Below are positions 24,194 to 35,055 of a stretch of 62,947 nucleotides of DNA, piece after piece (positions within the stretch are counted from its first letter, which is position 1; every line of letters starts with the position of its first letter). This DNA comes from Bowmanella yangjiangensis. GTDB lineage: Bacteria > Pseudomonadota > Gammaproteobacteria > Enterobacterales > Alteromonadaceae. The DNA lies in NCBI RefSeq assembly GCF_017255015.1, contig NZ_JAFKCS010000022.1:1-62947 (forward strand), in the 5' to 3' direction. A program made the translations under genes and the position numbers. Below the pieces are notes generated by a model. It had not been told where the DNA came from and searched no databases. It worked only from the letters and a program-made list of their open reading frames with translations.

Positions 24194-27094
24194 ATGAAAA
24201 GCAACACATTCAATAAAACCCGGCTGGCGACCTGCTTGTCGTTAATTTTGGGGGCAACGTTGTCCCCAGCCTTTGCTCAGGACGCGGTTCAGGGTGCTGA
24301 AGAAGTAGAAGTCATTCAGGTTTCAGGGATTCGCAGTAGCCAGATCCGCGCCATGGACGTTAAACGCAGCAGTGATGGGGTAGTAGATGCCATTTCGGCG
24401 GAAGACATAGGTAAGTTTCCCGACACTAACCTGGCTGAATCATTACAGCGTATTACGGGTGTATCTATCGACCGCCAAAATGGTGAAGGCAGTAAAGTCA
24501 CAGTAAGGGGCTTTGGCCCTGATTTTAACCTGGTTTTGCTGAATAACAGGGTGATGCCTACCGCCCAGGTATCTGGTGAGTCAACCCGCTCCTTCGAGTT
24601 TGCCAATCTGGCATCTGACAGTGTCAGCGCTGTGGAAATTTACAAAACCGGAAAAGCCGATGTGGCGTCCGGTGGTATCGGTTCGACCATAAATATTCAA
24701 ACAGCGCGTCCATTGAGCAGCAAATCCATGGTCGCCAGCTTCGGTGTTAAAGCCCACCACGACACCAGTGTCGAATCTGGTGACAATCTGACGCCGGAGA
24801 TCTCCGGCATTGTCAGCAACACCTTTATGGACAATAAACTGGGGTTAGGCTTGTCGGCCTCCTATCAAAAGCGTGACAGCAACGTCAAACGCGCCACCAT
24901 AGACGGCTGGCGACAAAACATTCACGGCGACCTTAACCCCAATGCGGTGGTGGAAGACAACAACAAGAACCCCTACGGCAATACCTTCTATGCCAGGAAC
25001 GTGGGTTTTGCCACCGAAGATATTGAGCGAGAGCGCGCCAATGCGCAATTTGTGGTGCAATACGCCCCAGTCGAGAATCTCGAAATTACCGCCGACTACA
25101 CATACTCACAACTGGAAGATGTGTCCAGTACCGATACCTGGGGTTTATGGTTTTCCGGCCCTGGCAACGCCACCTCTGCGCATATCAATGAAAACGGTAC
25201 GTTTGACCGGGTCACCGAGGTTGATGGGGACTACTCTGGCACCATGAATCAAAATGCCAGTAAGAATCGCAACACCTCTCTGGGCCTGAATATCGATTGG
25301 CAAGCCAGCGAGCAGCTTAGCTTCAGTCTTGATATGCATGACTCCGAAGCGGTATCAGAAGGCGGCCTGGACAATTATGCCGATAATATCTTCTTCATCC
25401 TCGGTGCCTTAAACGTCTCAGATAAAACTTACGACGCCACCTCAACAGATATCCCTTTACTGGGTGCCAATTACGCCAATCTGAATCCGGCCGGTGAACC
25501 CCACCTGCTGCCAGAACATTATGCGTCATTGTTTGCAGGTGTCAGAGCCGGGCGTAATGAAACAGATGTTCAGCAAACCCAGTTTGATGGTAGCTGGGTA
25601 AACCCCAATGACAGTGCCCTGGCATCCATTGATTTTGGTTTGTCATACCTGTCAATGCAGACTCATGCACAAGCTAGCTATACAGGTCCTATCAGTGCAG
25701 GCTGGTATGGAAATATGGGCCTGTGGAAAGACGATGTACAGTTTGTGGGGCTGGGTTCAGATTTTCTATCAGACTTCAGCGGCGGTGGTAGTGAGATGTT
25801 AATTCCTTACTACTACAGCTACGACCAAGCGGCTGCCATGCAAAAAGCCGAAGGCTTGTATGACGTAGAATATGTTGCAGCCCCTTGGCAGGATGACCAC
25901 AACATCGAGGAAAAAACCAAAGCGGTGTATATCCAGGCCAATATCCAGAGTGAGCTTTACGATATGCCATTGGATGTAGTCGCAGGTTTGCGTTATGAGC
26001 AAACCGACGTCACGGCTAGCAGCATGCAACAAGAAGCCCAACAGGTGGTATGGCTGAACCCAACAGAGTGGCAGACGCTGTTCTCCGATGATTTTACCTT
26101 CAGCCATGAAACGCACGACTACAGTGAGCTTCTGCCAAGTTTGGATTTGCGTTTGGAACTACGTGAAGATCTCATCACCCGTGTCTCATACAGCAAAACC
26201 ATTACCCGTCCTACTCTGGGCTCTATGCGGGCAACCACCTCACTGACGCCAATTCCTAAAGTCGGCTCTCGTACTGGTTTTGCCGGAAACCCAGCCCTTA
26301 AACCATATAGTTCAGACAATATCGATCTCTCGGTTGAGTACTATTACGACGATGCCAGTTATCTTTCTGTGGGTTGGTTTAACAAGGACGTAGAAAACTT
26401 CCTGATGAACACCATCTCCACTGAGCAGTATGACCATCTGCGTGACCCCTTTATGGGACCCGCCGCCGAGCAAGCGCGGGCGGAGCTGATCGCCAACAAC
26501 CAAACCCCCAGTGATGAAGCAGTTTTTCAATGGTTACTGGATAACGGTTATGGCAACGATGAGAACCGGGTTGTCCAGTCAGACAATGACCCTGTTGCCA
26601 CCTGGAATATCAGCAAGCCTAATAACGTGGAAGATCTCAGCATTCGTGGCTGGGAGTTGGCCTGGCAGCATTGGTTGTGGGATACCGGCCTGGGCTTTAG
26701 CCTCAACTACACTAAGGTCAACGGAGATACCGAATACGATGTGCAGCGTACCGACGAGCAGTTTGCCCTACCGGGTTTGAGCGACTCGGCCAACTTCGCG
26801 GTGTTCTATGAAGATGAACGCTGGCAGGCACGTTTGGCCTACAACTGGCGGGATGACTTCTTGTCCGATATGGGTCAGGCGGAAGCCGGCGGCCCAGCCC
26901 CGCAGTTCACAGAAGCCTATGGTCAGTTGGACCTGAGTGTCAGCTACCAGGTTAATGAGGAGCTGGTAGTGTTCTTCGAAGGTATCAACATACTCGAGCA
27001 GGAAAAACGCGTGCATGGCCGCTTCCAGGAGCAGATGCTGCTGGCGCAGCAAAATGATGCCCGCTATGCCCTGGGCTTACGTTATACCTTCTAA
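24194..27094 (+). CDS. TonB-dependent receptor, oligosaccharide type
   Basis: A 966-residue receptor with a signal peptide to about residue 28 (SPAFA) and a TonB box (EVEVIQVSGIR, about 38-48). The plug is of the Alteromonadales glycan-receptor type (IGKFPDTNLAESLQRITGVS; VTVRGFGPDFNLVLLNNR; VEIYKTGKADVASGGIGSTI), and the barrel ends LGLRYTF. It is preceded by a perfect LacI-type operator and followed by the LacI/GPH/GH1/FucP/GH3 genes, so the inferred cargo is beta-glucosides or beta-gluco-oligosaccharides such as cellodextrins or laminari-oligosaccharides. ATG 24194 follows a GGGGGA ribosome site. Confidence 0.9.
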   Translation: MKSNTFNKTRLATCLSLILGATLSPAFAQDAVQGAEEVEVIQVSGIRSSQIRAMDVKRSSDGVVDAISAEDIGKFPDTNLAESLQRITGVSIDRQNGEGSKVTVRGFGPDFNLVLLNNRVMPTAQVSGESTRSFEFANLASDSVSAVEIYKTGKADVASGGIGSTINIQTARPLSSKSMVASFGVKAHHDTSVESGDNLTPEISGIVSNTFMDNKLGLGLSASYQKRDSNVKRATIDGWRQNIHGDLNPNAVVEDNNKNPYGNTFYARNVGFATEDIERERANAQFVVQYAPVENLEITADYTYSQLEDVSSTDTWGLWFSGPGNATSAHINENGTFDRVTEVDGDYSGTMNQNASKNRNTSLGLNIDWQASEQLSFSLDMHDSEAVSEGGLDNYADNIFFILGALNVSDKTYDATSTDIPLLGANYANLNPAGEPHLLPEHYASLFAGVRAGRNETDVQQTQFDGSWVNPNDSALASIDFGLSYLSMQTHAQASYTGPISAGWYGNMGLWKDDVQFVGLGSDFLSDFSGGGSEMLIPYYYSYDQAAAMQKAEGLYDVEYVAAPWQDDHNIEEKTKAVYIQANIQSELYDMPLDVVAGLRYEQTDVTASSMQQEAQQVVWLNPTEWQTLFSDDFTFSHETHDYSELLPSLDLRLELREDLITRVSYSKTITRPTLGSMRATTSLTPIPKVGSRTGFAGNPALKPYSSDNIDLSVEYYYDDASYLSVGWFNKDVENFLMNTISTEQYDHLRDPFMGPAAEQARAELIANNQTPSDEAVFQWLLDNGYGNDENRVVQSDNDPVATWNISKPNNVEDLSIRGWELAWQHWLWDTGLGFSLNYTKVNGDTEYDVQRTDEQFALPGLSDSANFAVFYEDERWQARLAYNWRDDFLSDMGQAEAGGPAPQFTEAYGQLDLSVSYQVNEELVVFFEGINILEQEKRVHGRFQEQMLLAQQNDARYALGLRYTF

Positions 27095-27132
27095 CCGCTC
27101 GCTTCCCCCACCTTATTGGTGAACATAGCTAG

Positions 27133-27158
27133 AGGCACCCTTTACGGGTGCCTTTTTT
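27133..27158 (+). terminator. rho-independent terminator of glucan TonB receptor
   Basis: AGGCACCC (27133-27140) pairs with GGGTGCCT (27146-27153), followed by T to 27158. The following 150 bases up to the LacI gene end show nothing recognisable. Confidence 0.9.
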
Positions 27159-27308
27159 GTATTACCCAAACTGCGTTGGCATGCCATGGCCGTTCCAACA
27201 AAAAGTTGAAGGTAGATAAAGCTGTCGGGATGGCCTCAAAACACAGGGGCGGGAGATGGGTGGCGTACCTGTGCGGTGTGACCTAGGGTACTCAAGCAAT
27301 CAAGGGAA

Positions 27309-28304
27309 TTAACGACGGCTTACAGAATCACGCAATACCAGGCTAGGTTCAAACAGGTTTTGTACCTTGAGTTTATCGTCCTGATAAATGTGCTTACGCA
27401 CCCAGCGGGCGGCCATGCGGCCCATTTCACCGGCGGGGAAATCAATAGTACTTAAATGCGGGAAGGTGTAACGGGATATAATCACATTATCGAAACCCAT
27501 AATGGACACATCCGCCGGGATATCCAGTTGATGATCGCGGGCGCAATTCATGGCGCCGCAGGCCATCTCGTCATTGGCGCACACCACGGCACTAAAGGGT
27601 TGCTTGTGCTTTAGCAACTGTTCCATGGCAGCCACCCCGCCGGCTTCATGAAAGTCTCCTTCCACAAACAAGCCCTCGTCAAAGGCTCTGCCAGCTTCCT
27701 GTAAGGCTCGCTTGTGGCCCGCCAGACGCTCGCGCACATCCAGTTTAAACAAGGGGCCGGAAATATAAGCGATTTGCTGATGCCCCAGGTCCAGCATGGC
27801 TTTTGTAGCCAGATAGCCACCCAATTCGTTGTTAAGGCAAATACAGTTTTCATCCATGCCGGCCACATGACGGTTTAACACCACCACCGGCGTCTGCTTA
27901 TTCAGTTCCAACAAATACTCATCAGACACCGCGTCAACATGCAGGATCAGCGCATCGCACTTGCGGCTAATAAGGAATTCAATGGCGTCTTTTTCGCTTT
28001 CAACATCACTGTGGCCAGCGGCAATAATCACGTGTTTGCCCACCGAGCGCAGTTCGTTCTCCACGCCACTCATCATTTCACCAAAGAAAGGACCATGCAC
28101 TTCAGACACCAGCATGCCGACGCTATTCGAGCAGTTTGACGCCAGTGACTGGGCAATAGAATTGGGTCGATAGTTAAGCTCCTGCATGGCTTGCAGCACT
28201 TTATTGCGGGTAGCTTCCCCAACCTTGGCGCTGCCGTTCATTACCCGGGAGACAGTAGCCAGTGAGACACCGGCCCGTTCAGAAACTTGGTAAATGGTTG
28301 CCAT
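27309..28304 (-). CDS. LacI-family transcriptional repressor
   Basis: The 331-residue protein has an N-terminal LacI helix-turn-helix (TIYQVSERAGVSLATVSRVM) with hinge (YRPNSIAQSLAS), and a periplasmic-binding-protein-like effector domain (SVGMLVSEVHGPFFGEMMSG; DVSIMGFDNVIISRYTFPHL). It is last in the GH1-GPH-LacI operon, 18 bases after the symporter gene. Three sites with the AAGCGCTT core occur in this locus, so it probably represses the TonB receptor, its own operon and the FucP/GH3 operon. The effector is probably a beta-glucoside or glucose-type sugar, by context. Confidence 0.92.
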   Translation of the reverse strand: MATIYQVSERAGVSLATVSRVMNGSAKVGEATRNKVLQAMQELNYRPNSIAQSLASNCSNSVGMLVSEVHGPFFGEMMSGVENELRSVGKHVIIAAGHSDVESEKDAIEFLISRKCDALILHVDAVSDEYLLELNKQTPVVVLNRHVAGMDENCICLNNELGGYLATKAMLDLGHQQIAYISGPLFKLDVRERLAGHKRALQEAGRAFDEGLFVEGDFHEAGGVAAMEQLLKHKQPFSAVVCANDEMACGAMNCARDHQLDIPADVSIMGFDNVIISRYTFPHLSTIDFPAGEMGRMAARWVRKHIYQDDKLKVQNLFEPSLVLRDSVSRR

Positions 28305-28322
28305 GCTAACTCTATTGCACTC

Positions 28323-29645
28323 CTAGCGGCTTTCTATCGCTACTCTGACTTTTTCGACTTCCTGAGTGCCGAGTTTATAGAACTTCATGACCAGCGCCAC
28401 TATTAAAAAGGCCAGCGCCGGCAGCCAGGTGAAGGATAACAAAATCCCCTGCAGGGTATCGGCGGATTGCGCCTGGTCAGGCTGGTAGCCATAAAACGCC
28501 AGTAACCATCCGGCCATAGCACCACCAATCGCCAATCCCATTTTGATGAAAAACACCACTGAGGAATACGTCATACCGGTAATGCGTATGCCGCTGCGAT
28601 ACTGGCCGTAGTCGACTACATCGGCCATTTTGGCCCATAACAAAGGCGTGCCCATTTGCAATATAAAGCACCACAGCACATAGATAATAAAGGCCAGTAA
28701 CGTTTGCTCTGGGCCGATAAAGTAGCTGACCACACACAGCAGTGCCGCAATCACTTGAATCGCCATATAAGCTTTGACCTTGCACACTCTGGCCGCCAGC
28801 CACTGGGCGACGGCACAGCCAGCAATATTGCCCAGCATACCCAAGGTCACAAATAAGGTAATCAGATCTTCGCGCCCCAAATAATACTTCACGTAGTAAA
28901 TGGCCAGGGTATTGCGTAGCACCATACCCACCAGCACAAACAGCGCTGCCAGGCTCAGAATACGCCATTGATCATTGTGCCAAAGGGATGCCATATCCTG
29001 CCAGAAACTGGATTTTTGCTCGGCGGGCGGAAACACTCTTTCCTTGGTTCCGGCAAAACACAGCCAAAACATAATAACCCCGAGCACACTCATGGCCGCG
29101 ATGGTCATTTGATAGCCTTTGGCTTTATCTCCAGCGCCAAAGAAATCCACCAACGGCAACGTGCAGGCGGTTACCAACAAGCCACCTAACATACCAAACA
29201 CAAATCGATAAGATTGCACCGACACCCGCTCGGTGGGATTAGCAGTCAACACCCCACCGAGGGCCGAGTAAGGGATATTAATCGCCGTATAGGCCAACAT
29301 CAGTAAACCGTAAGTAACGAAGGCATACACCGCCTTGCCGTCCGGACTGAGATCGGGTGTGGTAAAAGCCAGTACGCTGATAATGCCGAAGGGCACCGCC
29401 AGCCATAACAGATAAGGACGAAATTTACCGTGTCGGGTGTTGGTCCTGTCATTAATGGCCCCCATTAGCGGGTCGGTTACGGCATCAAAGATACGCACCA
29501 CTAAGAACAGGGTACCGACCAGCGCCGGAGACAAGCCGAAAATGTCCGTATAAAAGAAGGACAGAAACAGCATCACCGATTGAAAGACAATATTACTGGC
29601 GGTATCGCCAAGTCCGTAAGCAACCTTCTCCCGTACCGACAGCAT
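28323..29645 (-). CDS. GPH family sugar:cation symporter (melibiose-carrier type MFS)
   Basis: A 440-residue inner-membrane transporter with 12 predicted helices and the GPH signature near the N-terminus (VREKVAYGLGDTASNIVFQS; VVRIFDAVTDPLMGAINDRT; HGKFRPYLLW). Family members move glycosides or pentosides with Na+ or H+. It lies six bases downstream of GH1 in one operon, which suggests import of a beta-glucoside disaccharide that GH1 then cleaves in the cytoplasm. ATG 29645 follows GGGGAG. Confidence 0.92.
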   Translation of the reverse strand: MLSVREKVAYGLGDTASNIVFQSVMLFLSFFYTDIFGLSPALVGTLFLVVRIFDAVTDPLMGAINDRTNTRHGKFRPYLLWLAVPFGIISVLAFTTPDLSPDGKAVYAFVTYGLLMLAYTAINIPYSALGGVLTANPTERVSVQSYRFVFGMLGGLLVTACTLPLVDFFGAGDKAKGYQMTIAAMSVLGVIMFWLCFAGTKERVFPPAEQKSSFWQDMASLWHNDQWRILSLAALFVLVGMVLRNTLAIYYVKYYLGREDLITLFVTLGMLGNIAGCAVAQWLAARVCKVKAYMAIQVIAALLCVVSYFIGPEQTLLAFIIYVLWCFILQMGTPLLWAKMADVVDYGQYRSGIRITGMTYSSVVFFIKMGLAIGGAMAGWLLAFYGYQPDQAQSADTLQGILLSFTWLPALAFLIVALVMKFYKLGTQEVEKVRVAIESR

Positions 29646-29651
29646 CAGTTT

Positions 29652-31025
29652 TTACTCCCCGCTCAATACCCTGGAAGGACGGCGATTAAGCATGTCCCGG
29701 TAGGCCAGACCGCTGGCTTTAACAATACGCTGCTGACTGGCGTAATCCACATACACCAAACCGAAACGCTTGAGGTAGCCTTCAGCCCATTCAAAGTTAT
29801 CCATCAGGCTCCAGGCAAAATAACCGCGAATATCCACGCCCTGCTCGGCCGCCTCATTCACCGCATTAATATGACTGTGCAAATACGCCAGCCGGTCCCA
29901 GTCATTAACCTGACCGTCTTTCAACTCATCCACCATTGCCGCACCATTCTCGGTAATGTAAACCGGCGGCAGGTCGTACTGCTGGTGGTAAGCAAGTAAC
30001 AGATTTTTTAATCCCTGCGGATAAATCTCCCAACCCATATCGGTCAATGGTAGCGACTTTTCCTGTCCGCCTCGAAACAGTTCGTGCTGGTCGGCGGAAT
30101 AAATCTCACGGGTATAATAGTTGATGCCCAGGTAATCCAGTGGGTGAGCAATCACTTGCATGTCACCTTCTTCAATCACAGGACGCTCATCAGCAGGCAG
30201 AGCATGAATTAAGTCAGGATAGCGGCCTTCCATGACCGGACGCAAATACCAGTGGTTAAAGTACTGATCGGCATTCTGTGCGGCCTGAATATCTTCTGCC
30301 GAGTTGGTTTTTGCATAGCAAGGGCTGAAGTTCAGTACGATACCGTTTTGTGCGTGCGGGGCATTTTTTGCCAGCACCTGCATAGCCAATCCATGGGCAA
30401 GCAATAAATGATGGGCTGCCTGTTTGCCCCAGGCTTTATTTTTATGCCCAGGGGCATGCACACCAATTTCATAGCCAAGATAGGCACTGCAGTATGGCTC
30501 GTTCAGCGTGGCATAAGAATAGACCCGCTCACCAAAGGTTCGAGATACCAAATCAGCATATTCACGAAATTGGTAGGCGGTTTGGCGATTTAACCAGCCC
30601 CCTTTATCTTCAAGGTGCTGAGGTAAATCCCAATGGTAGAGGGTAACAAAGGCCTTAATCCCCAAAGCATTCAGCTTGTCTAACAAGCGCAGATAAAAGT
30701 CCAAGCCTTGCTGATTGGGGCTGCCGTCTTCATGCATCACTCTGGGCCAAGACACCGAGAAACGATAGGCATCCACCCCCATGGCATGGATAAGCTCAAT
30801 ATCCTGCAACCAGTGTTCAACATGCTGGCAGGCTTGCAGACCATTTGAGCCGTCGCGGATCTTACCGGGAGTGGCACAAAAGGTATCCCAGATACAGGGC
30901 AAACGGCTTTGTGCCGCGCCTTCGATCTGGAACGCGGCTGTGGCCACCCCAAAAAGAAAATCCGGACTTAGCAGCGGTGCGCCATGGGGCAGTTCAATGC
31001 GTTTGTTATTCAAGGTGTTATCCAA
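29652..31025 (-). CDS. GH1 beta-glucosidase
   Basis: About 457 residues without a signal peptide, so cytoplasmic. Counted from the first codon used, E176 (YATLNEPYC) is the acid/base and E359 (VYITENGAAM) the nucleophile. The N-terminal FLFGVATAAFQIEGA is the GH1 hallmark. It hydrolyses beta-glucosides such as cellobiose or laminaribiose. No ATG fits: the frame opens with TTG at 31025, and a second TTG at 31013 has GGA seven bases upstream and may be the true start. It is first gene of the GH1-GPH-LacI operon, with a LacI-type operator 104 bp upstream. Confidence 0.92.
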   Translation of the reverse strand: MDNTLNNKRIELPHGAPLLSPDFLFGVATAAFQIEGAAQSRLPCIWDTFCATPGKIRDGSNGLQACQHVEHWLQDIELIHAMGVDAYRFSVSWPRVMHEDGSPNQQGLDFYLRLLDKLNALGIKAFVTLYHWDLPQHLEDKGGWLNRQTAYQFREYADLVSRTFGERVYSYATLNEPYCSAYLGYEIGVHAPGHKNKAWGKQAAHHLLLAHGLAMQVLAKNAPHAQNGIVLNFSPCYAKTNSAEDIQAAQNADQYFNHWYLRPVMEGRYPDLIHALPADERPVIEEGDMQVIAHPLDYLGINYYTREIYSADQHELFRGGQEKSLPLTDMGWEIYPQGLKNLLLAYHQQYDLPPVYITENGAAMVDELKDGQVNDWDRLAYLHSHINAVNEAAEQGVDIRGYFAWSLMDNFEWAEGYLKRFGLVYVDYASQQRIVKASGLAYRDMLNRRPSRVLSGE

Positions 31026-31128
31026 TCAGCTCTGGGTTTTAACATTCAATTAACGACAGTACGCCCGGGCATCTAAATTTGCTTTACACCAGCTATGTGT
31101 TGCGCAAGGGATTCAGTGATGCTAATAA

Positions 31129-31142
31129 TGTAAGCGCTTTCA
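31129..31142. promoter_or_regulatory. LacI-type operator between GH1 and FucP operons
   Basis: TGTAAGCGCTTTCA shares the AAGCGCTT core with the sites at 24138 and 23898. It lies in the 189-bp divergent region and can repress both the minus-strand GH1-GPH-LacI operon and the plus-strand transporter/GH3 operon. Confidence 0.75.
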
Positions 31143-31214
31143 CAAATGTTAAACCCTTGTAACTGGCCGGTCAATGTAAAACGTTACCAGCCCTCAGCTA
31201 AGCCGGAAATTGCT

Positions 31215-32474
31215 ATGCACAACGCCGCTTCGGGGATCAAATCCCCTACTGCTAATCTGACCTTTGCCCTGGTGTCGTTAACCTCGTTATTTTTTATGTG
31301 GGGATTTATAACGGCCTTAAACGACATACTTATCCCGCATTTAAAAGCGGTATTCAATCTCAACTACACCCAGGCCATGCTGGTGCAGTTCTGCTTCTTC
31401 GGGGCGTATTTTTTGATTTCGGTGCCTGCCGGGCAATTGGTGGACCGCATAGGTTTTCAGCGTGGCATTGCTACCGGCCTTTTGACGGCAGCCTGCGGCT
31501 GCGTGCTGTTTGTGCCATCCGCACTCTACACCACCTATTGGATGTTTCTGCTGGCGCTATTCGTACTGGCCAGCGGTATCACCATACTGCAAGTAGCGGC
31601 CAATCCTTTGGTTACCTTGCTGGGTAGTCCAAAGACCGCCTCCAGCCGTTTGACGATGACGCAGGCGTTTAACTCGCTCGGAACCACGGTGGCACCAGTG
31701 GTAGGTGGTTTGCTGATATTTTCTCACGCTGCAGACGCACAGCAGAGCGCTGATTCGGTGATCCTGCCCTATATCGGCCTGGCCATACTGCTGGCAGCCA
31801 TGGCACTAACCTTCCTGAAGCTGCACTTACCTAATCCGACACAGGAACATGGGCAAAGCACCACCAACACCAGTAAAGTCTCCTTGTGGCAGTATCCGCA
31901 TTTGGTGCTGGGTGCCCTGGGTATTTTTGTCTACGTAGGTGCGGAAGTATCCATTGGCAGCTTTCTGGTTAACTTCCTCGGTGAAGACCAGGTTATGGGT
32001 ATGAGCGAAGCGCAAGCCGCTAAGTACATTGCCTATTACTGGGGCGGCGCTATGGTTGGACGTTTTATCGGTGCCCTGTTGATGCAGCGCGTGGCCCCAG
32101 GTTTATTACTGGCGGTTAACAGCCTGGCGTCCATGGCGCTAATCCTCACCGCCATTGTGGCTGATGGAAGCCTTGCCATGTGGAGCATCCTGGCGGTGGG
32201 ACTATGCAACTCCATAATGTTTCCTACCATCTTCAGTCTGGCCATTAAGAATCTTGGGCTGGATACCGGCCGGGGATCAGGATTGCTGTGTCTGGCCATT
32301 GTTGGCGGCGCATTGGTACCGCTAATGCAAGGCATACTGGCTGACAATATTGGTTTGCAGTTGTCGTTCCTGCTGCCGCTGGTTTGCTATCTGTATATCG
32401 CATTTTATGGCCTGGTCGGAGCCAGGGTACGCCAATCTTCACCCGCTTTTGTGCACAATGAGGTAGCCAAATGA
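31215..32474 (+). CDS. FucP-type sugar MFS transporter (glucose/galactose type)
   Basis: A 419-residue inner-membrane protein with 12 predicted helices. The FucP/glucose-galactose transporter signature is clear ([32 protein letters not shown]). It would import the monosaccharide, probably glucose, released in the periplasm by the following GH3. The frame opens at 31146, but ATG 31215 with GGA eight bases upstream matches the family N-terminus. It overlaps the GH3 start by four bases (ATGA), so the two are translationally coupled. Confidence 0.9.
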   Translation: MHNAASGIKSPTANLTFALVSLTSLFFMWGFITALNDILIPHLKAVFNLNYTQAMLVQFCFFGAYFLISVPAGQLVDRIGFQRGIATGLLTAACGCVLFVPSALYTTYWMFLLALFVLASGITILQVAANPLVTLLGSPKTASSRLTMTQAFNSLGTTVAPVVGGLLIFSHAADAQQSADSVILPYIGLAILLAAMALTFLKLHLPNPTQEHGQSTTNTSKVSLWQYPHLVLGALGIFVYVGAEVSIGSFLVNFLGEDQVMGMSEAQAAKYIAYYWGGAMVGRFIGALLMQRVAPGLLLAVNSLASMALILTAIVADGSLAMWSILAVGLCNSIMFPTIFSLAIKNLGLDTGRGSGLLCLAIVGGALVPLMQGILADNIGLQLSFLLPLVCYLYIAFYGLVGARVRQSSPAFVHNEVAK

Positions 32475-34993
32475 TACGCACTTTACCTATTTCATTACCG
32501 CTACTGACACTGAGTGCGCTGCTGATGTCATGCACAGATAATGAACCGCAGCAAAACGCGGTTGAGACGGCTGTACCGGACTACTGGCCGGTGATCCGTT
32601 CAGAGGTGGTCGCCAGTACTGAGATCGAAACGCGGGTAAAGACCTTGCTGGCGAGCATGACCATAGAGCAAAAAGTCGCACAGACCATGCAGCCGGAAAT
32701 CCGTGATATCAGTGTTGAGGATATGCGCCGTTATGGATTTGGCTCTTACCTGAACGGTGGCGGTGCCTTTCCCAACAACAACAAACATGCCTCAGTGCAG
32801 GACTGGGTAAAGCTTGCTGAAGCCATGTATCAAGCCTCTGTGGATGATAGCCTGGATGGCAGTCGCATCCCCACCATGTGGGGCACCGATGCAGTGCATG
32901 GCCATAATAACGTGATTGGTGCGACCTTATTTCCGCACAACATTGGTCTGGGCGCCACGCGTAATCCGGCGCTAATCGAACAGATAGCCGAAGCCACTGC
33001 CAAAGAAGTGGCGGCAACCGGCATCGACTGGATCTTTGCCCCCACAGTGGCGGTTACCCGCGATGATCGCTGGGGTCGTACCTATGAGGCCTATTCAGAA
33101 GACCCGGATATTGTGCGTGACTACGCCTACGCCATAGTCAAAGGCTTGCAAGGGCGGGGAAATGACTTTCTCTCTGAGCAACATGTGATAAGTACGGTTA
33201 AACATTTCCTCGGTGATGGCGGCACACAAGGCGGCGATGATCAGGGCGATAATCTGGCCACGGAGCGGGAACTTTTTGACATCCATGCCCAAGGTTACAT
33301 TGGTGGTTTAACCGCTGGTGCGCAATCGGTAATGGCCTCGTTTAACAGCTGGCATGGGGTGAAAAATCACGGTAACCCTTATTTGCTGACCCAGGTTCTC
33401 AAACAGCGCATGGGCTTTGACGGCTTTGTGGTAGGTGACTGGAACGGGCATGGCCAGATCCCTGGTTGCAGTAACGAAAGCTGTCCTGACGCACTCAACG
33501 CCGGACTGGATATGTATATGGTACCCACTCAGGCCTGGAAGCCACTGTTGGAAAACACCATAGCCCAGGTTAAATCAGGGCAAATCAGTACCCAGCGCTT
33601 GGATGATGCAGTAGCGCGGATTCTGCGGGTCAAACTGCGCGCAGGTTTGTTTGATAAGCCCTCGCCTGCGCAGCGTGCGTTGGCGGCCAAGCAAAACCTG
33701 ATAGGCCATCCCGCACACCGGGCTGTCGCACGCCAGGCCGTGCGTGAATCATTGGTTTTACTTAAAAACCATCACCAGTTGCTGCCATTGGATCCCCGCG
33801 CGCATATATTGCTGGCCGGTGATGGGGCCAACAATATCGGCAAGCAGTCGGGTGGCTGGACTATCACCTGGCAGGGCACAGGGAATCAGAACGGTGATTT
33901 TCCAGGCGCCACCTCAATATACGACGGTTTTAAACAGGCCATGCAAGCAGCAGGGGGCAAAGTCACACTTTCACAGGATGGCAGCTTTACACAGCGACCC
34001 GATGTTGCTGTTGTGGTGTTCGGTGAAGAACCCTATGCAGAAGGTAACGGCGATCTGGCCAATCTGGAATACCAACGGGGTAATAAAACTGACCTGGCCC
34101 TGCTAAGCAAGCTCAAAGCTCAAGGCATTCCTGTAGTGGCAGTATTTCTCAGTGGCCGGCCGCTATGGGTGAACCCGGAATTGAATGCGGCAGATGCCTT
34201 TGTGGCGGCCTGGCTACCTGGCTCGGAGGGCGTTGGCATTGCGGATGTGCTGTTGAAGAAAGCCGATGGCACAGTCAACTATGATTTCAAAGGTAAGCTG
34301 TCTTTCTCCTGGCCCGCCACGCCAGAACAAACCACAGTCAACCGTCATGATGCTGATTATCAGCCCTTGCTGCCTTATGGTTTTGGTCTGCGTTACGGTG
34401 ATGCTGAGGTACTGGCCCCCCACCTGAATGAAACACTAAGCGCCGCCAATAGTGACTTGTCACCACTGGTGCTGTTTGAAAACAACATCAAAGCGCCGTG
34501 GCAATTGAGTATTGGCGAAGTTGGCCACACCCAGGCAGTGGTCAGCAGCGTACAGCAACAAGGTCCGGTGAGTTTGCGCACCAGTGACTGGAAAATTCAG
34601 GAAGACAGTCGCCTATTGCGTTTTGACGGTTCGGCCACAGGCGAAATCCAGATTGGTGCCGCTTTCCCGCAAGATCTGCGTACCTACCTGGAAAGTGGTG
34701 CAGTACTGAACCTCACGGTTAAGCTTGGCAGTCCAGCCCAGGCCGAAGTGCGGCTTGCCATGTTGTGTGGAGAGGGATGTCGCGCTGAACTGGATATCAG
34801 CGATAAATTAGCCCAATTACCCACAGGGCAGTGGCATCAATTGTCTTTTGCTTTAGCCTGCTTTGCCGAAGCGGAGCAGTTGGCCAGGGTATTCAGCCCA
34901 TTTAGTTTGCAGGTCAAAGGGGAACTTGATATCAGTTTGGCCGATATCCGCTTGCAGCCGGGTGTCACTGCCCCGCAGCAGTGCCTCAAATAA
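32471..34993 (+). CDS. GH3 exo-beta-glucosidase/glucanase lipoprotein
   Basis: An 840-residue protein with a lipoprotein signal (SALLMSC), so membrane-anchored outside the cytoplasm. The GH3 (beta/alpha)8 domain has nucleophile D323 ([12 protein letters not shown]) and the substrate motif KHFLGDGGT. The second GH3 domain follows ([17 protein letters not shown]). About 180 extra C-terminal residues form a beta-rich domain like the galactose-binding-like end of Pseudoalteromonas ExoP-type 1,3-1,4-beta-glucanases. It trims glucose from beta-gluco-oligosaccharides for the FucP-type transporter it is coupled to. Confidence 0.92.
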   Translation: MIRTLPISLPLLTLSALLMSCTDNEPQQNAVETAVPDYWPVIRSEVVASTEIETRVKTLLASMTIEQKVAQTMQPEIRDISVEDMRRYGFGSYLNGGGAFPNNNKHASVQDWVKLAEAMYQASVDDSLDGSRIPTMWGTDAVHGHNNVIGATLFPHNIGLGATRNPALIEQIAEATAKEVAATGIDWIFAPTVAVTRDDRWGRTYEAYSEDPDIVRDYAYAIVKGLQGRGNDFLSEQHVISTVKHFLGDGGTQGGDDQGDNLATERELFDIHAQGYIGGLTAGAQSVMASFNSWHGVKNHGNPYLLTQVLKQRMGFDGFVVGDWNGHGQIPGCSNESCPDALNAGLDMYMVPTQAWKPLLENTIAQVKSGQISTQRLDDAVARILRVKLRAGLFDKPSPAQRALAAKQNLIGHPAHRAVARQAVRESLVLLKNHHQLLPLDPRAHILLAGDGANNIGKQSGGWTITWQGTGNQNGDFPGATSIYDGFKQAMQAAGGKVTLSQDGSFTQRPDVAVVVFGEEPYAEGNGDLANLEYQRGNKTDLALLSKLKAQGIPVVAVFLSGRPLWVNPELNAADAFVAAWLPGSEGVGIADVLLKKADGTVNYDFKGKLSFSWPATPEQTTVNRHDADYQPLLPYGFGLRYGDAEVLAPHLNETLSAANSDLSPLVLFENNIKAPWQLSIGEVGHTQAVVSSVQQQGPVSLRTSDWKIQEDSRLLRFDGSATGEIQIGAAFPQDLRTYLESGAVLNLTVKLGSPAQAEVRLAMLCGEGCRAELDISDKLAQLPTGQWHQLSFALACFAEAEQLARVFSPFSLQVKGELDISLADIRLQPGVTAPQQCLK

Positions 34994-35055
34994 TCTTGTA
35001 TTAGCCAGGTAAAAGCCTCTAAGCTGCGGTTCAACAAAGTGAGGGGAACCTGTAA

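Noticed and set aside
31172-31183. Second LacI operator (GTAAAACGTTAC) before the FucP-type gene
   Set aside because: Only the central AACGTT is symmetric and the core differs from the AAGCGCTT sites.
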